From Alteribacter keqinensis (GTDB taxonomy: Bacteria > Bacillota > Bacilli > Bacillales > Salisediminibacteriaceae), in contig NZ_RHIB01000002.1 of NCBI RefSeq assembly GCF_003710255.1, positions 682,001 through 746,000 of the forward strand: a DNA stretch of 64,000 nucleotides, given 5' to 3'. A program made the translations under genes and the position numbers. The notes beneath the pieces are model-generated. The model did not search any database, was not told the DNA's origin, and worked only from the letters and a program-made list of their open reading frames with translations. Each line of letters starts with the position of its first letter. Within the stretch, counting starts at the first letter, position 1. Positions 49,500 through 58,193 of this stretch are shown in pieces.

Positions 49500-49821
49500 T
49501 TATAGAGAAGCTCCCTTTTGACTGAGTACGTGATAGACATCCTGCTTGCTTTCGACGATAAAAGAGGGTTTTGGTTTACCGCGGTTTTCCCTGTGTCCTG
49601 CAAGGTGTACATCACTTGTTTCCCAGGCTTTCCAGTCCTCTTCAGACTCCTACCGGATCATAACAATCACTTCTTCATTTCCCCGACGTTGTTTTTTTTC
49701 TAAGTACACTTTGAGCGAGAAATCCGGGCTGTTCTTCAATAATTCCCTTCCCGGCAAACCTCTCTACCATTTTCTCACTGTGACCCTCTACTACTGTGGT
49801 TGTTTTCAATTGAATAAACAT
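49500..49821 (-). pseudogene. Broken HmoA/IsdG-type heme monooxygenase gene
   Basis: The ATG at 49821 follows AAGGAGG and reads MFIQLKTTTVVEGHSEKM then ERFAGKGIIEEQPGF, as in Bacillus HmoA, a heme-degrading monooxygenase. A run of eight T (49692-49699) breaks the frame. Past it, in the shifted frame, the sequence continues QRRGNEEVIVMIR, meets TAG at 49650-49652 where the family has Trp, then SEEDWKAWETSDVHLAGH and GKPKPSFIVES to the stop at 49500. The frameshift could be a sequencing artefact, but the nonsense codon is an independent lesion. Confidence 0.8.
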
Positions 49822-49866
49822 TACTTTTCCTCCTTACGCCATATAAGATTGTCTGTTATTATAATT

Positions 49867-49885
49867 GATAACGATTATCACTATC
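49867..49885. promoter_or_regulatory. Fur box between hmoA and the MFS gene
   Basis: GATAACGATTATCACTATC matches the 19-bp Fur consensus GATAATGATAATCATTATC at 16 positions. It lies between the divergent broken hmoA gene and the MFS transporter, so both would be repressed when iron is plentiful. Confidence 0.75.
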
Positions 49886-49916
49886 AACAAAGTTTTAGAA
49901 TTGTGAGGATGGAACC

Positions 49917-51128
49917 ATGTGGAAAAATAAAAACGTATGGATTTTATTAATAGGAGAGTTCGTCGCAGGTGTGGGATTATGGTTAGGGATTATAGGAAAC
50001 CTGGAGTTTATGCAGGCTCTTGTTCCCTCTGATTTTATGAAGTCTCTCATTCTTGCTTCCGGTCTTGTGGCAGGTATAGCTATAGGACCATGGGCCGGAC
50101 GGATAACAGATCGCTTGAAGAAAAAGACGGTGATGCTCGCTGCAGGCTTTGTTCGTTCCATCAGCGTTTGTTTTATGTTTGTTGCAATACATAATGAGTC
50201 CGTCTTATGGATGGTCGTTTTTCTTATTACTATTCAGCTTTCAGCAGCTTTTTATTTTCCTGCACTGCAAGCAGCGATCCCCCTTGTTGTGCAGGAAAAA
50301 GACCTGATGGAACTCAATGGTGTATATATGAACGTGTCTACCCTGTCACGGATAGGAGGAACAGCTGCAGCTGGTGCCCTCCTCGTCGTCATCTCCTTGA
50401 CTATGCTCTATTTAGCGTCATTAATCGCATACATGGCCCTATTTATATTGACGTTGTTTCTGACCATTAAAGAAGAGAACCCGAGACAAAAACACAACAG
50501 CACAGAAGAAATGGAAACATCGTTTAGAGACGTCTTCCCGGTCATAAAAAGAATGCCAATCGTTTATATGACACTCACAATGGCCGTTATTCCTCTCCTT
50601 TTTTTAGGAGGGTTTAACTTAATGGTGATAAATATAAGTGAAATCCAAAACAGTGCAGAAATAAAAGGGGTACTCTATGCTGCTGAAGGTACTGCCTTCA
50701 TGCTTGGTGCCTTTTTTGTGAAATGGATCAGTCAAAAGCAATCACACTACCACATTCTATTCTTTTGTTCATTTTTAGTCGGGGCTTCTCAGTTGCTCCT
50801 CTACTTTGCTCATATTCCTGTGATTACCATTCTTGCATTCATTCTTTTTGGATTTGCGGTAGGATGCTTCTTCCCTTCGGCAGCCACTATCTTCCAAACG
50901 AAAGTACCGAAAGAGTTCCACGGCCGGTTCTTCTCATTTAGAAATATGTTGGACAGGGTTATTTTTCAAGTTGTCTTGATCATGACAGGAGCCATGCTCG
51001 ATATTATTGGTTTATCACATATGGCAGTTATTATTGGTATCGTTTCGATTATGACTACCGTCATGTTCCTGATTGTATTCAGAAGAAATAAGGAAGAGGG
51101 GAATATGGAAGTAAGCAGGGCAGGCTAA
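49917..51128 (+). CDS. MFS transporter, probable siderophore exporter
   Basis: Major facilitator protein of 403 residues with about twelve helices. The loop between helices 2 and 3 contains GPWAGRITDRLKKKTVM, the family motif A (G-x-x-x-D-R-x-x-R/K). A long charged central loop (KEENPRQKHNSTEEMETS) divides the halves. Similar to siderophore/drug-type exporters such as YmfD; the Fur box 31 bases upstream supports a role in iron metabolism, which is inference. GTGAGGAT precedes the ATG. It is monocistronic. Confidence 0.8.
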   Translation: MWKNKNVWILLIGEFVAGVGLWLGIIGNLEFMQALVPSDFMKSLILASGLVAGIAIGPWAGRITDRLKKKTVMLAAGFVRSISVCFMFVAIHNESVLWMVVFLITIQLSAAFYFPALQAAIPLVVQEKDLMELNGVYMNVSTLSRIGGTAAAGALLVVISLTMLYLASLIAYMALFILTLFLTIKEENPRQKHNSTEEMETSFRDVFPVIKRMPIVYMTLTMAVIPLLFLGGFNLMVINISEIQNSAEIKGVLYAAEGTAFMLGAFFVKWISQKQSHYHILFFCSFLVGASQLLLYFAHIPVITILAFILFGFAVGCFFPSAATIFQTKVPKEFHGRFFSFRNMLDRVIFQVVLIMTGAMLDIIGLSHMAVIIGIVSIMTTVMFLIVFRRNKEEGNMEVSRAG

Positions 51129-51143
51129 ACAGCAGATCAGTTA

Positions 51144-51429
51144 AAATATTTAATGAGTATCCCTATAAGTCAGTAAATTTCTTTTACTAAACCGGAAGTG
51201 TAATGGGCAGCAGCTGAACGCCAGCAGCGAGACTCCTGCGACAGTGACTAGCAAAACATCGTGAGTCCTCTGCGAGTTGCTTCGACGCATAACACTTCGA
51301 AGCGTTACTTTTAGAGGAAAAAGCAAGGTTCTTTCTCCCTGCCGGCACCATCGCAGAAAGCGAGCGGATGGCGTTCAGCGGAGCTTCATCACACATAAAC
51401 TGACATAAGGGTATACTCATTAAACATTT
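51144..51429. repeat. MITE-like palindromic element with ~35-bp terminal repeats
   Basis: Terminal inverted repeats at 51144-51178 and 51395-51429 match at about 30 of 35 positions (outer end AAATATTTAATGAGTAT). A second inner pair is exact: GCTGAACGCCA (51213-51223) with TGGCGTTCAGC (51369-51379). The interior shares blocks with the element at 28196-28370. No open frame inside resembles a transposase. It occupies the gap between the MFS gene and the full-length DUF421 gene. Confidence 0.7.
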
Positions 51430-51515
51430 AGTCATGCATATCTATCATTCTTGCGAATAAAATGCTCCAAAAATGAGAATACTAGAAAAAACTTCCCGTT
51501 TGGAGAGAACATCTC

Positions 51516-52217
51516 ATGGAGCCTTCTTTTCTTGATATGACATTCAAACTCATTCTCGGATTCTTCTTTCTCTTTCTCATTACAAGACTGCTTGGACGAA
51601 CGACTATCAACCAGCTCACTCCTTTTGACTTTGTTTCAGCAATTGTATTGTCTGAGCTTCTTGGGAATGCCGTCTTTGAACAAAACGTTCCTGTTTATTT
51701 CGTCGTCTACTCGATTTTCCTATGGGGAATTCTCCTTGTGATTATGGAAAAAGGACTATTGAAGTTGAAGGGGCTGAGGGGACCGTTGGAAGGAAAGCCT
51801 GCGATTGTCATTCGTGATGGGAAGATTGACCGCAAAGAGCTGAAGAAAAACCGGATGAACCTCAACCAGCTTATGAGCCTTCTTAGACAGAGCGAAGTTT
51901 TCTCTGTGAGAGAGGTCGCGTTTGCTATTCTTGAATCAAACGGCGGCATCAGCATACTGAAAAAATCAAAGTATCAAAAAGTCACCATTGAAGACTTGAA
52001 GCTTCAGGAACCTCCTGTCTACCTCCCTGTGAGCGTCATTTTAGACGGGGAGGTTCTTGAGGATAACCTTCAGGAGCTGGGCTTGACCCGTCCCTGGCTC
52101 ACAAACGAACTCAGTGCCCGGGGAATCTACGAACCCCGCAACGTCATGTACGCCGATTACCTTGAAGGGGACGGATTGTTTGTGGTTAAAATGTCGGGAG
52201 TAAAAGAAAATTCCTGA
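51516..52217 (+). CDS. DUF421 (YetF-type) membrane protein, full-length copy
   Basis: 233-residue YetF-family protein, with three hydrophobic segments in the first ~85 residues and the cytoplasmic DUF421 domain after it. PAIVIRDGKIDRKELKK and LLRQSEVFSVREVAFAILESNGGISILKK are family landmarks. It is nearly identical to the truncated gene at 48993 over the shared part. GGAGAG precedes the ATG. Function in the family is unknown; some members are spore-associated. A convergent terminator follows. Confidence 0.88.
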   Translation: MEPSFLDMTFKLILGFFFLFLITRLLGRTTINQLTPFDFVSAIVLSELLGNAVFEQNVPVYFVVYSIFLWGILLVIMEKGLLKLKGLRGPLEGKPAIVIRDGKIDRKELKKNRMNLNQLMSLLRQSEVFSVREVAFAILESNGGISILKKSKYQKVTIEDLKLQEPPVYLPVSVILDGEVLEDNLQELGLTRPWLTNELSARGIYEPRNVMYADYLEGDGLFVVKMSGVKENS

Positions 52218-52226
52218 TGATTTTAT

Positions 52227-52266
52227 CAAAAAAAGCCGTGGCTTGAATTCTTTCCCTGCCACGGCT
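52227..52266 (-). terminator. Terminator of the DUF2339 gene
   Basis: On the minus strand AGCCGTGGC pairs with GCCACGGCT and is followed by seven T. It also lies at the end of the convergent DUF421 gene. Confidence 0.75.
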
Positions 52267-52277
52267 CCTATATTTAT

Positions 52278-54797
52278 TTATATCCCTTCCCCCATATCCT
52301 GATAGCTGCTTGATACTTTTTGATAGATATACGAGATCCCGAGCAAGGTTACTCCAAAACCAAAGTAGGCAGCAATCTGGCTTACTTCGGTTAAAAACGA
52401 CAGATCGTATAAAAACAGCTTTCCCGTAGTAAAGAGGGTCAACCCAAGACCGATCCGGCGTATATAGACGTACTTCTTTTTAAACCCGTAAAGAATGTAA
52501 CCCACCGCTACCACTAAAAAGATGGAGCTGAATACAAAACCAACGTCCCCGAGCTGGAATTGGACAGTTACGAATGCGCCAAGAACAATGAGGAAATAGA
52601 CAGCCAGTATTGTTGGAAAGAGGCCTGAGTAACGGTCACGCAGAAATCTTCCCAGCAACTCCCGTCCTATCAAGAAGACCAAAATATTAAACGCAACCAA
52701 AAGCCCCAGTGCCATCACGTTCACAATCGTATTTTCCGTCATCACCGGCTCCAGTGCCGGCATTGTGAGGGTAATGATAAATCCGATAAAGCTTCCAATT
52801 CCGTAAAGAAATGTGCTGAAATACCCGATTACCCGATCATAAAGAACTTTCCAACGGGAGAGGACGTAGCCGGTCCCAACTGTAATGAATGCGACTATCA
52901 GAGTGTGATAAAAAGTAAGGTAGCTGAACGTCATGGGAACCCACTCATGATAATAGTAGCTGCTCTGATAAATGACATAAACCCAAAGATTAAACACCGC
53001 CAGGTACTTTACAGCCCTTGGGAGCTGTTTCATCCAATTGAATACTCCTTCTCCTTCCAGACGTTTACGTGCATAATAGACAGCTAACGTGAGAAGTCCG
53101 GCAGTTACAGCAAAATAGCGAAGATTAAAGGACTCAGACATCCCCCACTGTGAAGCCGTAATATACAGCACTTCCATAATAAACGCCGCCATTGTTAAGA
53201 AAAGGATACCCCAGCCCGCCCGTTCAAGGTTCGGAAGTTTCTCCCGGTTCGCATAAACGATTAAGACAAAGGCTTCAATTAACCACCCTAGGACGAACCA
53301 TTCTGCTTCAAATTGGAACGGGATCACGAGCACAGCAAATGTAACCGCCGTAGCGTAAAACAAAATCCTGGCTTGTTTTTCCCGGGGCACTCTCTTCTCA
53401 ACAAATTTGCCCAACCCTGCGTAAAGAACACAAAAGAGAGCGGCAAGTATACCCGTAAAACTGCCCCAATTAAGATCGTAAAACAAATAATACATCACAG
53501 AACATCCAAGGACTGTGTTTAATCCGAGCATCGTCACATCCATCCACCTGAGCTTTTGCTTGTGAATGAACGGATACCCGAGCGTCACCACTGTATAGAC
53601 CGCAAATGTGAGCACAGCGTAAATCATGCTGATTCCCGCACTTCCCGCCAGCGCAATCAGGATAAGAAACGCCGGAATGTGGAAGGCAAAGCTGATATAG
53701 CTGACAATGTTCCACCGCTTCTTAAAAGATATCCATAGTATAGCACCATTTAAAATAATCAGGTACAGCATCGCTGCATAGACCGAAAACACTTCAAGCC
53801 CGAATGCGGACATATAAGAATAAAAAGGAATGTAGCCTCCCACAAGTCCCAGGGAGATCACCGTTCTTGAGCTGTAACGCAAAGAAAGTAAAACCGCTGC
53901 AGCAGTTACGGCAACTGACAGACCAAGAGCTGTGTACAGCCCGATAATACTGAGGAGGAAATAACTGAAGAAAACCGAACCATACAGAACAGCTGTCCCT
54001 CCGCCTATAAGGCCCAAACCAAAGGTTTTCTTGTGTTTACGAATAAACCACTCTCCCCCGGCCAGCATCATCAGTCCCAGCCCAAAAAACGTTGCCCCTT
54101 TCAGCTCTTCTGTAAACCAGTTTGTATAAGAATGCCTGAAAGCCGCAGCGACCCCAAGTACAATCAGAATAATCCCGATCTTATTAATCCAATTGAGACC
54201 GATCAGCATTTCAAGCTGGTTTTGTTTCATTCTTTTCTGCATTACTTTTTCTGAAACCGGCTCATTTCCAATCGCATTGAAAGCCGCGCTGTTCTCCTGC
54301 CTCCATTCTCTTTCCTTTAAAAGAAGGGCTTCTTTATGGATTCTGATATTCTCCTCAACTTCCCTGGAAAGCTGTTTCATTTTTGCTGAGAGCTCCAGGC
54401 TCAAACCATCGAGTTCATGTTCGGCACGCTTACGGAGATCAGCTATTTTACTCCGGGACTCATGTTCAAGGTTTGTGAGCCTGTTTTCGTGAGGTTTCAT
54501 TCCCTCGCCAAAATAGGTTTGCACCTTCTTTTTGGAGATGTTCACAATGTTCCACTTTTCGTTTAACATCTGTTCCTGCAAAGCCATTCGCATTTTTTGG
54601 TTTTCTTCTTTAAGCTTCTCGTGATCTTTGCCTAAGCGGTCCGCCCGTCCTTTATACTCACTTGCCATTTCCCGAAGCTTCGTATTTTCCCCAATGACGT
54701 CGTTGGATTCGAATTCAATTAGAAGCGCTTCATACTCTTTCGTCAGTTGCTCCTGTGCCAACTTCATCTGCTTTAACTGTGCTTCAAACCGCTCCAT
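52278..54797 (-). CDS. DUF2339 large polytopic membrane protein
   Basis: An 839-residue protein. Residues 1-165 are charged, helical and coiled-coil-forming (MERFEAQLKQMKLAQEQLTKEYEALL onward). The rest is a long series of more than twenty hydrophobic helices, as in DUF2339 proteins, whose function is unknown. The pattern GLNWINKIGIILIVLGVAAAFRHSY marks the first helix and is characteristic of the family. Start ATG follows TGGGAGGATG. Single gene with its own terminator; parS lies ~180 bases upstream of its start. Confidence 0.85.
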   Translation of the reverse strand: MERFEAQLKQMKLAQEQLTKEYEALLIEFESNDVIGENTKLREMASEYKGRADRLGKDHEKLKEENQKMRMALQEQMLNEKWNIVNISKKKVQTYFGEGMKPHENRLTNLEHESRSKIADLRKRAEHELDGLSLELSAKMKQLSREVEENIRIHKEALLLKEREWRQENSAAFNAIGNEPVSEKVMQKRMKQNQLEMLIGLNWINKIGIILIVLGVAAAFRHSYTNWFTEELKGATFFGLGLMMLAGGEWFIRKHKKTFGLGLIGGGTAVLYGSVFFSYFLLSIIGLYTALGLSVAVTAAAVLLSLRYSSRTVISLGLVGGYIPFYSYMSAFGLEVFSVYAAMLYLIILNGAILWISFKKRWNIVSYISFAFHIPAFLILIALAGSAGISMIYAVLTFAVYTVVTLGYPFIHKQKLRWMDVTMLGLNTVLGCSVMYYLFYDLNWGSFTGILAALFCVLYAGLGKFVEKRVPREKQARILFYATAVTFAVLVIPFQFEAEWFVLGWLIEAFVLIVYANREKLPNLERAGWGILFLTMAAFIMEVLYITASQWGMSESFNLRYFAVTAGLLTLAVYYARKRLEGEGVFNWMKQLPRAVKYLAVFNLWVYVIYQSSYYYHEWVPMTFSYLTFYHTLIVAFITVGTGYVLSRWKVLYDRVIGYFSTFLYGIGSFIGFIITLTMPALEPVMTENTIVNVMALGLLVAFNILVFLIGRELLGRFLRDRYSGLFPTILAVYFLIVLGAFVTVQFQLGDVGFVFSSIFLVVAVGYILYGFKKKYVYIRRIGLGLTLFTTGKLFLYDLSFLTEVSQIAAYFGFGVTLLGISYIYQKVSSSYQDMGEGI

Positions 54798-54975
54798 CCC
54801 CGCATCCTCCCAATGGAAAAGTTCTACTTTTTTCCATTATACTTCATAAATAGCCTAATACGTTTGACTATTCTGAATTTTATCCACTTCATAAACATAT
54901 TTTATTTTTCTCTCTTCTGTTCAGTTATGAAAGACAAATCCAATCAAATATATGCCTGAAAGCCTATCTCAATTC

Positions 54976-54991
54976 TGTTTCACGTGAAACA
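54976..54991. promoter_or_regulatory. parS: parS site (ParB/Spo0J centromere)
   Basis: TGTTTCACGTGAAACA is a perfect 16-bp palindrome matching the conserved bacterial parS sequence. It is intergenic, between the DUF2339 gene and the glutaredoxin-like gene. ParB binds such sites near the origin and loads SMC. Only one exact copy is seen in the window. Confidence 0.88.
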
Positions 54992-54996
54992 AAGAC

Positions 54997-55032
54997 AAAA
55001 AAAGGACCAACCAGCAGTAGTCTGGTCAGTCC
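54997..55032 (-). terminator. Terminator of the glutaredoxin-like gene
   Basis: On the minus strand GGACTGACCA pairs with TGGTTGGTCC (one G-U pair) and is followed by seven T. Confidence 0.75.
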
Positions 55033-55046
55033 TCTTTGATAATGTT

Positions 55047-55289
55047 CTATTGTGTTTGTTTGATCTTTTCAACCAGCGTTTGAAGTTCAGGGTTCATCCC
55101 TTTAACCGCTTCGCCTTCAAAGACCGTTACAGGTACTCCCATAATGCCGAACCCTTCTACTTCTTTTTGATACTCACGGCTGCTCATCACATCACGCACT
55201 TCAAAATCAATGTTGTTTTCCTTGAGCATTTGCTTGACGATGTCACATTCCACACAGTTTTGCGTTGAATAAACGATCACTTGAGACAT
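55047..55289 (-). CDS. Glutaredoxin-like thiol-disulfide protein
   Basis: An 80-residue thioredoxin-fold protein of the glutaredoxin/NrdH-like type. The redox pair is in STQNCVECDIVKQML near residue 12 (C-V-E-C) and the cis-Pro in MGVPVTVFEG near residue 52. The frame is open to 55361, but the ATG at 55289 follows ACGGAGTG and gives the normal length. Acts in cytosolic thiol exchange. Divergent from the TPR gene. Confidence 0.85.
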   Translation of the reverse strand: MSQVIVYSTQNCVECDIVKQMLKENNIDFEVRDVMSSREYQKEVEGFGIMGVPVTVFEGEAVKGMNPELQTLVEKIKQTQ

Positions 55290-55421
55290 GATTATCACTC
55301 CGTTATGTTTACTTTCTTCCATTGTAAAGGCATGGATATACTTTGTCCAAGGTCTTTCCACCTTCTAATTGACAGCCTCTCTTCCTTCCGGTTAAATTAC
55401 AGATGTAAGGAAGTGACGAAC

Positions 55422-56282
55422 GTGAATCAGATTGATGAAGGGAAGCAGCACCACCGTATGCGGGAATGGAAAAAAGCCATTGCGTGCTACGAAACATACA
55501 TAAAAGAATCTAAAGGTACCGCTCCTGATCAGGTGTTTCAACTCCTGGCACGGGCACTGCGTTTTAACGGACACCCGAAAAGGTCCCTTACTGTTATTCA
55601 ACAGGGGTTAAACCAGTTTCCGGAAAGCGAAACTCTCTTAGTGGAGCTGCACCAGCATTATGACTTTACCGCTGAATGGAAAAAAGCAAAATCAGTTGCA
55701 AAGAAACTGGTGAAATCAGACCCCGGGAAACCTGATTACCTCTTTCGCATGGGACGGACCTACTCCTTTCTTGATGACTACTCCAAAGCAAGACAAACAT
55801 ATAAAAAGGCACTTGAACGAAAGCACCTTACATCCTTTTCTTCATTAATTGAAAAAATTGAGGACAGTTTTCCTGACTCGTCTTCTTCATACACATCCCA
55901 TTACCGCTATGTAGACGGTATAAATAACTTTGGCGCTATTTTTCATGAAAATGCGCATCATCGCTATTTCACGAAAATTTCAAGCCTGACCGGGAAAAAG
56001 AACGGAGCTGCCAGGGAGGAGTCTTTTTATATGGAGGTGTGTTCCGATTTCCCTGAGCTTAAAGCGTTGGTGCCGGGTTTTGTGAACACCCGGCATCTTG
56101 ACGGTCTCAGCTATCTGACGATTGAGATGATCAATGCCACCCCCAGCGATAAAAAGCATGCACAGCAGGCCGTGAGGGCTTCACACAAACTTACGCGTGT
56201 TTCCTATAACGATATCAAGCAGCTTGAACATCGCATTGAAGTGCTTGAAGAAGAACGGCGTTATATGAAAACGTTTGGATGA
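55422..56282 (+). CDS. TPR protein with partial kinase-like C-terminus
   Basis: About 286 residues from a GTG that follows AAGGAAGTGA. Residues 1-145 form three to four tetratricopeptide-like units (WKKAIACYETYIKESKG; PDYLFRMGRTYSFLDDYSKARQTYKKALE). The C-terminal part (YVDGINNFGAIFHENAHHRYFTKISS, ESFYMEVCSDFPELKALVPGFVNTRHL) resembles the N-lobe of an aminoglycoside-phosphotransferase-type kinase, but no catalytic loop (HxD) follows. After TGA at 56280 the same frame continues plausibly (CIEQQVLETYQTYSDFYGRVQKG). The gene therefore looks truncated or nonsense-mutated. Confidence 0.6.
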   Translation: MNQIDEGKQHHRMREWKKAIACYETYIKESKGTAPDQVFQLLARALRFNGHPKRSLTVIQQGLNQFPESETLLVELHQHYDFTAEWKKAKSVAKKLVKSDPGKPDYLFRMGRTYSFLDDYSKARQTYKKALERKHLTSFSSLIEKIEDSFPDSSSSYTSHYRYVDGINNFGAIFHENAHHRYFTKISSLTGKKNGAAREESFYMEVCSDFPELKALVPGFVNTRHLDGLSYLTIEMINATPSDKKHAQQAVRASHKLTRVSYNDIKQLEHRIEVLEEERRYMKTFG

Positions 56283-56367
56283 TGTATTGAACAGCAGGTC
56301 CTGGAGACTTACCAGACCTATTCGGATTTTTACGGAAGGGTTCAAAAAGGAAGACTAAAAGCAAGGA

Positions 56368-56403
56368 GGGCTGTCTCACCCAAAGTGGAGACAGCCCTTC
56401 TTT
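56368..56403 (+). terminator. Terminator after the TPR gene
   Basis: GGGCTGTCTC pairs with GAGACAGCCC around a ten-base loop, followed by TTCTTT. Confidence 0.65.
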
Positions 56404-56427
56404 CCACATCAAAAGGAGAATTTCCCT

Positions 56428-56682
56428 TTAACGCCAAACATCTAAAATAAAGCCTATCAGCGTAAATGTCACAACATGGTACCCGGCATTAATAAGAAAA
56501 AATTTTACCGGTTTTCGTTCAAACAAATAGGTAATACCCATAGCAGCCGCCACCCAGAAAAGCCCTGCCATAAATCCTGCCGAAGCTCCAATCGCCGCAT
56601 TCCTCTCAGGACCAAGAAACACAACAAGCACCCAGGCAATGACAAAGGACAGCACAAAGGCTCACCCGAAAATAGCTCCCAT
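56428..56682 (-). pseudogene. Truncated DUF1761-like membrane protein gene
   Basis: The frame 56428-56655 encodes a hydrophobic 75-residue protein (AGLFWVAAAMGITYLFERKPVKFFLINAGYHVVTFTLIGFILDVWR) that matches the C-terminal half of DUF1761 proteins. Upstream, an ATG at 56682 reads MGAIFG, then TGA, then joins this frame. The N-terminal half of the family is absent, so it is most likely a remnant. Could be mistaken for a small two-helix membrane protein. Confidence 0.55.
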
Positions 56683-56865
56683 GTCCCCCTTTCTTTACGG
56701 TTGGTTCTTATTACCTACTATCATTTATTCTTGAAAATGCAGTGATCATCTAGTAATTTAGCCCTTTGTTCCTGTCAGTCTGACTATTCGTTCTTAAAGA
56801 AACCTGATGGCTTGATTTTCCACCTCTGTTCATTTATGCTTCAAGTAGTTTCATATACAAGTTCC

Positions 56866-56958
56866 ACTAGGGGTGCCCGGGCAAGGGCTGAGACAAGCAT
56901 GGCTTGATCCCTTTGAACCTGATCTAGTTCATACTAGCGTAGGGAAGTGGTATCGCAG
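56866..56958 (+). promoter_or_regulatory. TPP (THI-box) riboswitch
   Basis: Contains the conserved elements GGGGTGCCC, GGGCTGAGA, CCCTTTGAACCTGATCTAG and the CTAGCGTAGGGAAG ending. Binding of thiamine pyrophosphate should favour the terminator at 56986-57020 and switch off tenA. Confidence 0.95.
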
Positions 56959-56985
56959 TACTTCAGCATGCCTATTTGCGATCCT

Positions 56986-57020
56986 CGCCCTTCTTATCTT
57001 TATGAGAAGGGCGTTTTTTT
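56986..57020 (+). terminator. Riboswitch terminator before tenA
   Basis: CGCCCTTCT pairs with AGAAGGGCG around a ten-base loop, then seven T. It lies between the TPP aptamer and the tenA ribosome site. Confidence 0.85.
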
Positions 57021-57071
57021 ACCTCCTTCCTTACAACTGGAGCTTGTAAAATATAAAGGAGGGCATTATCG

Positions 57072-57737
57072 ATGAGTTTTACAAAACAATTGCGAGAAGA
57101 AGCAGACCCGTTATTTCAAAAGGTTTACGAACATCCCTTCGTTCAGGGAATTCGTAACGAAACACTGGAAAAAGAACAGCTGATTCACTATGTAAAGCAA
57201 GATTATGAGTATTTAAATGCCATGATTCAGACAAGGGCGCTGACAATGGCGAAATGTACAACCCGAGAAGAGATGACGCTGCTAAACGAGGGCATCGGCT
57301 TTATCCTTAACGATGAAACCCATCCACACAATAATTTCTGTTCCGTGGCCGGTGTGTCATTTGAAGATCTTCAAGGGCAGCCATTAGCTCCCGTCGCCCA
57401 CCACTACAGCCAGTTTATGATGCAGACAGCCAGTAACGGCACTTTGGGAGAGGCTTTGGCCGCAGCCCTTCCCTGCCCGTGGATTTACCTCGATATCGGT
57501 GAGCGGATGATCAAAGAAATCAATCATAACAAAAACCACCTTTTTTTTGACTGGATCGCCTTTTACGGAGCTCAGGAGATGCCCCGGATTAACCAGACAA
57601 CCGAATGGCTCGATGAACTCGCTGAAAAAGCCGGTCACGAGGAGCGTGAGAAAATGCGCTCCCACTTCCTTACTGCCTGCCGCCTTGAATACATGTTTTT
57701 TGACATGGCCTATCACAAACACGATTGGCCGATTTAA
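57072..57737 (+). CDS. tenA: Aminopyrimidine aminohydrolase / thiaminase II
   Basis: TenA hydrolyses aminopyrimidine breakdown products of thiamine to HMP for salvage. 221 residues, all-helical. HPFVQGIRNETLEKEQLIHYVKQDYEYLNAM and the catalytic Cys region AALPCPWIYLDIGERM near residue 135 identify it, with Glu near the C-terminus (RLEYMFFDMAY) completing the site. AAAGGAGGGC precedes the ATG. It is controlled by the TPP riboswitch and stands without other thi genes, apart from the VOC gene downstream. Confidence 0.94.
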   Translation: MSFTKQLREEADPLFQKVYEHPFVQGIRNETLEKEQLIHYVKQDYEYLNAMIQTRALTMAKCTTREEMTLLNEGIGFILNDETHPHNNFCSVAGVSFEDLQGQPLAPVAHHYSQFMMQTASNGTLGEALAAALPCPWIYLDIGERMIKEINHNKNHLFFDWIAFYGAQEMPRINQTTEWLDELAEKAGHEEREKMRSHFLTACRLEYMFFDMAYHKHDWPI

Positions 57738-57805
57738 TAATATAAAAGGATATCTTCTTTCCCTGGCGAATCCATTAACGGTAGATTGGAAAGGAGCGGT
57801 CCCCT

Positions 57806-58183
57806 ATGGAATCAGCCATTCAAAGGGTAGGACAGATCGGCATCCCTGTTCAAGAAATCGAACGGGCTGTACGCTTTTACAAAGAAAAACTCGGTCTCCC
57901 CCTCTTGTTCAGCACCGGCAGCATGGCCTTTTTTGACTGTGAAGGCTTGAGGCTCATGCTGACCTTGCCGGAAAAAGAAGCGTTTGGTCATCCAAGCTCG
58001 GTTATCTATTTCACGGTTAAAGATATCCGAAAAGCTTATGAAGATTTACAGCAAAAGAGCGTTGTATTTATTGATGAGCCGCATGTGGTCGCTAAAATGG
58101 GAAATACGGAGACATGGATGACTTTTTTTAAGGACGGAGAAGGAAATACACATGCTTTTATAAGTGAAATTAAAGCGAAGTAA
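57806..58183 (+). CDS. VOC (glyoxalase-like) family protein
   Basis: A 125-residue vicinal-oxygen-chelate protein with two beta-alpha-beta-beta-beta modules. IGIPVQEIERAVRFYKEKLGLPLLF, SSVIYFTVKDIRKAYEDL and FFKDGEGNTHAFISE are family landmarks with possible metal ligands in the last. The substrate is unknown. GAAAGGAGCGG precedes the ATG 68 bases after tenA, so it may be under the same riboswitch; a terminator follows. Confidence 0.85.
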   Translation: MESAIQRVGQIGIPVQEIERAVRFYKEKLGLPLLFSTGSMAFFDCEGLRLMLTLPEKEAFGHPSSVIYFTVKDIRKAYEDLQQKSVVFIDEPHVVAKMGNTETWMTFFKDGEGNTHAFISEIKAK

Positions 58184-58193
58184 TGTCGTCAAT

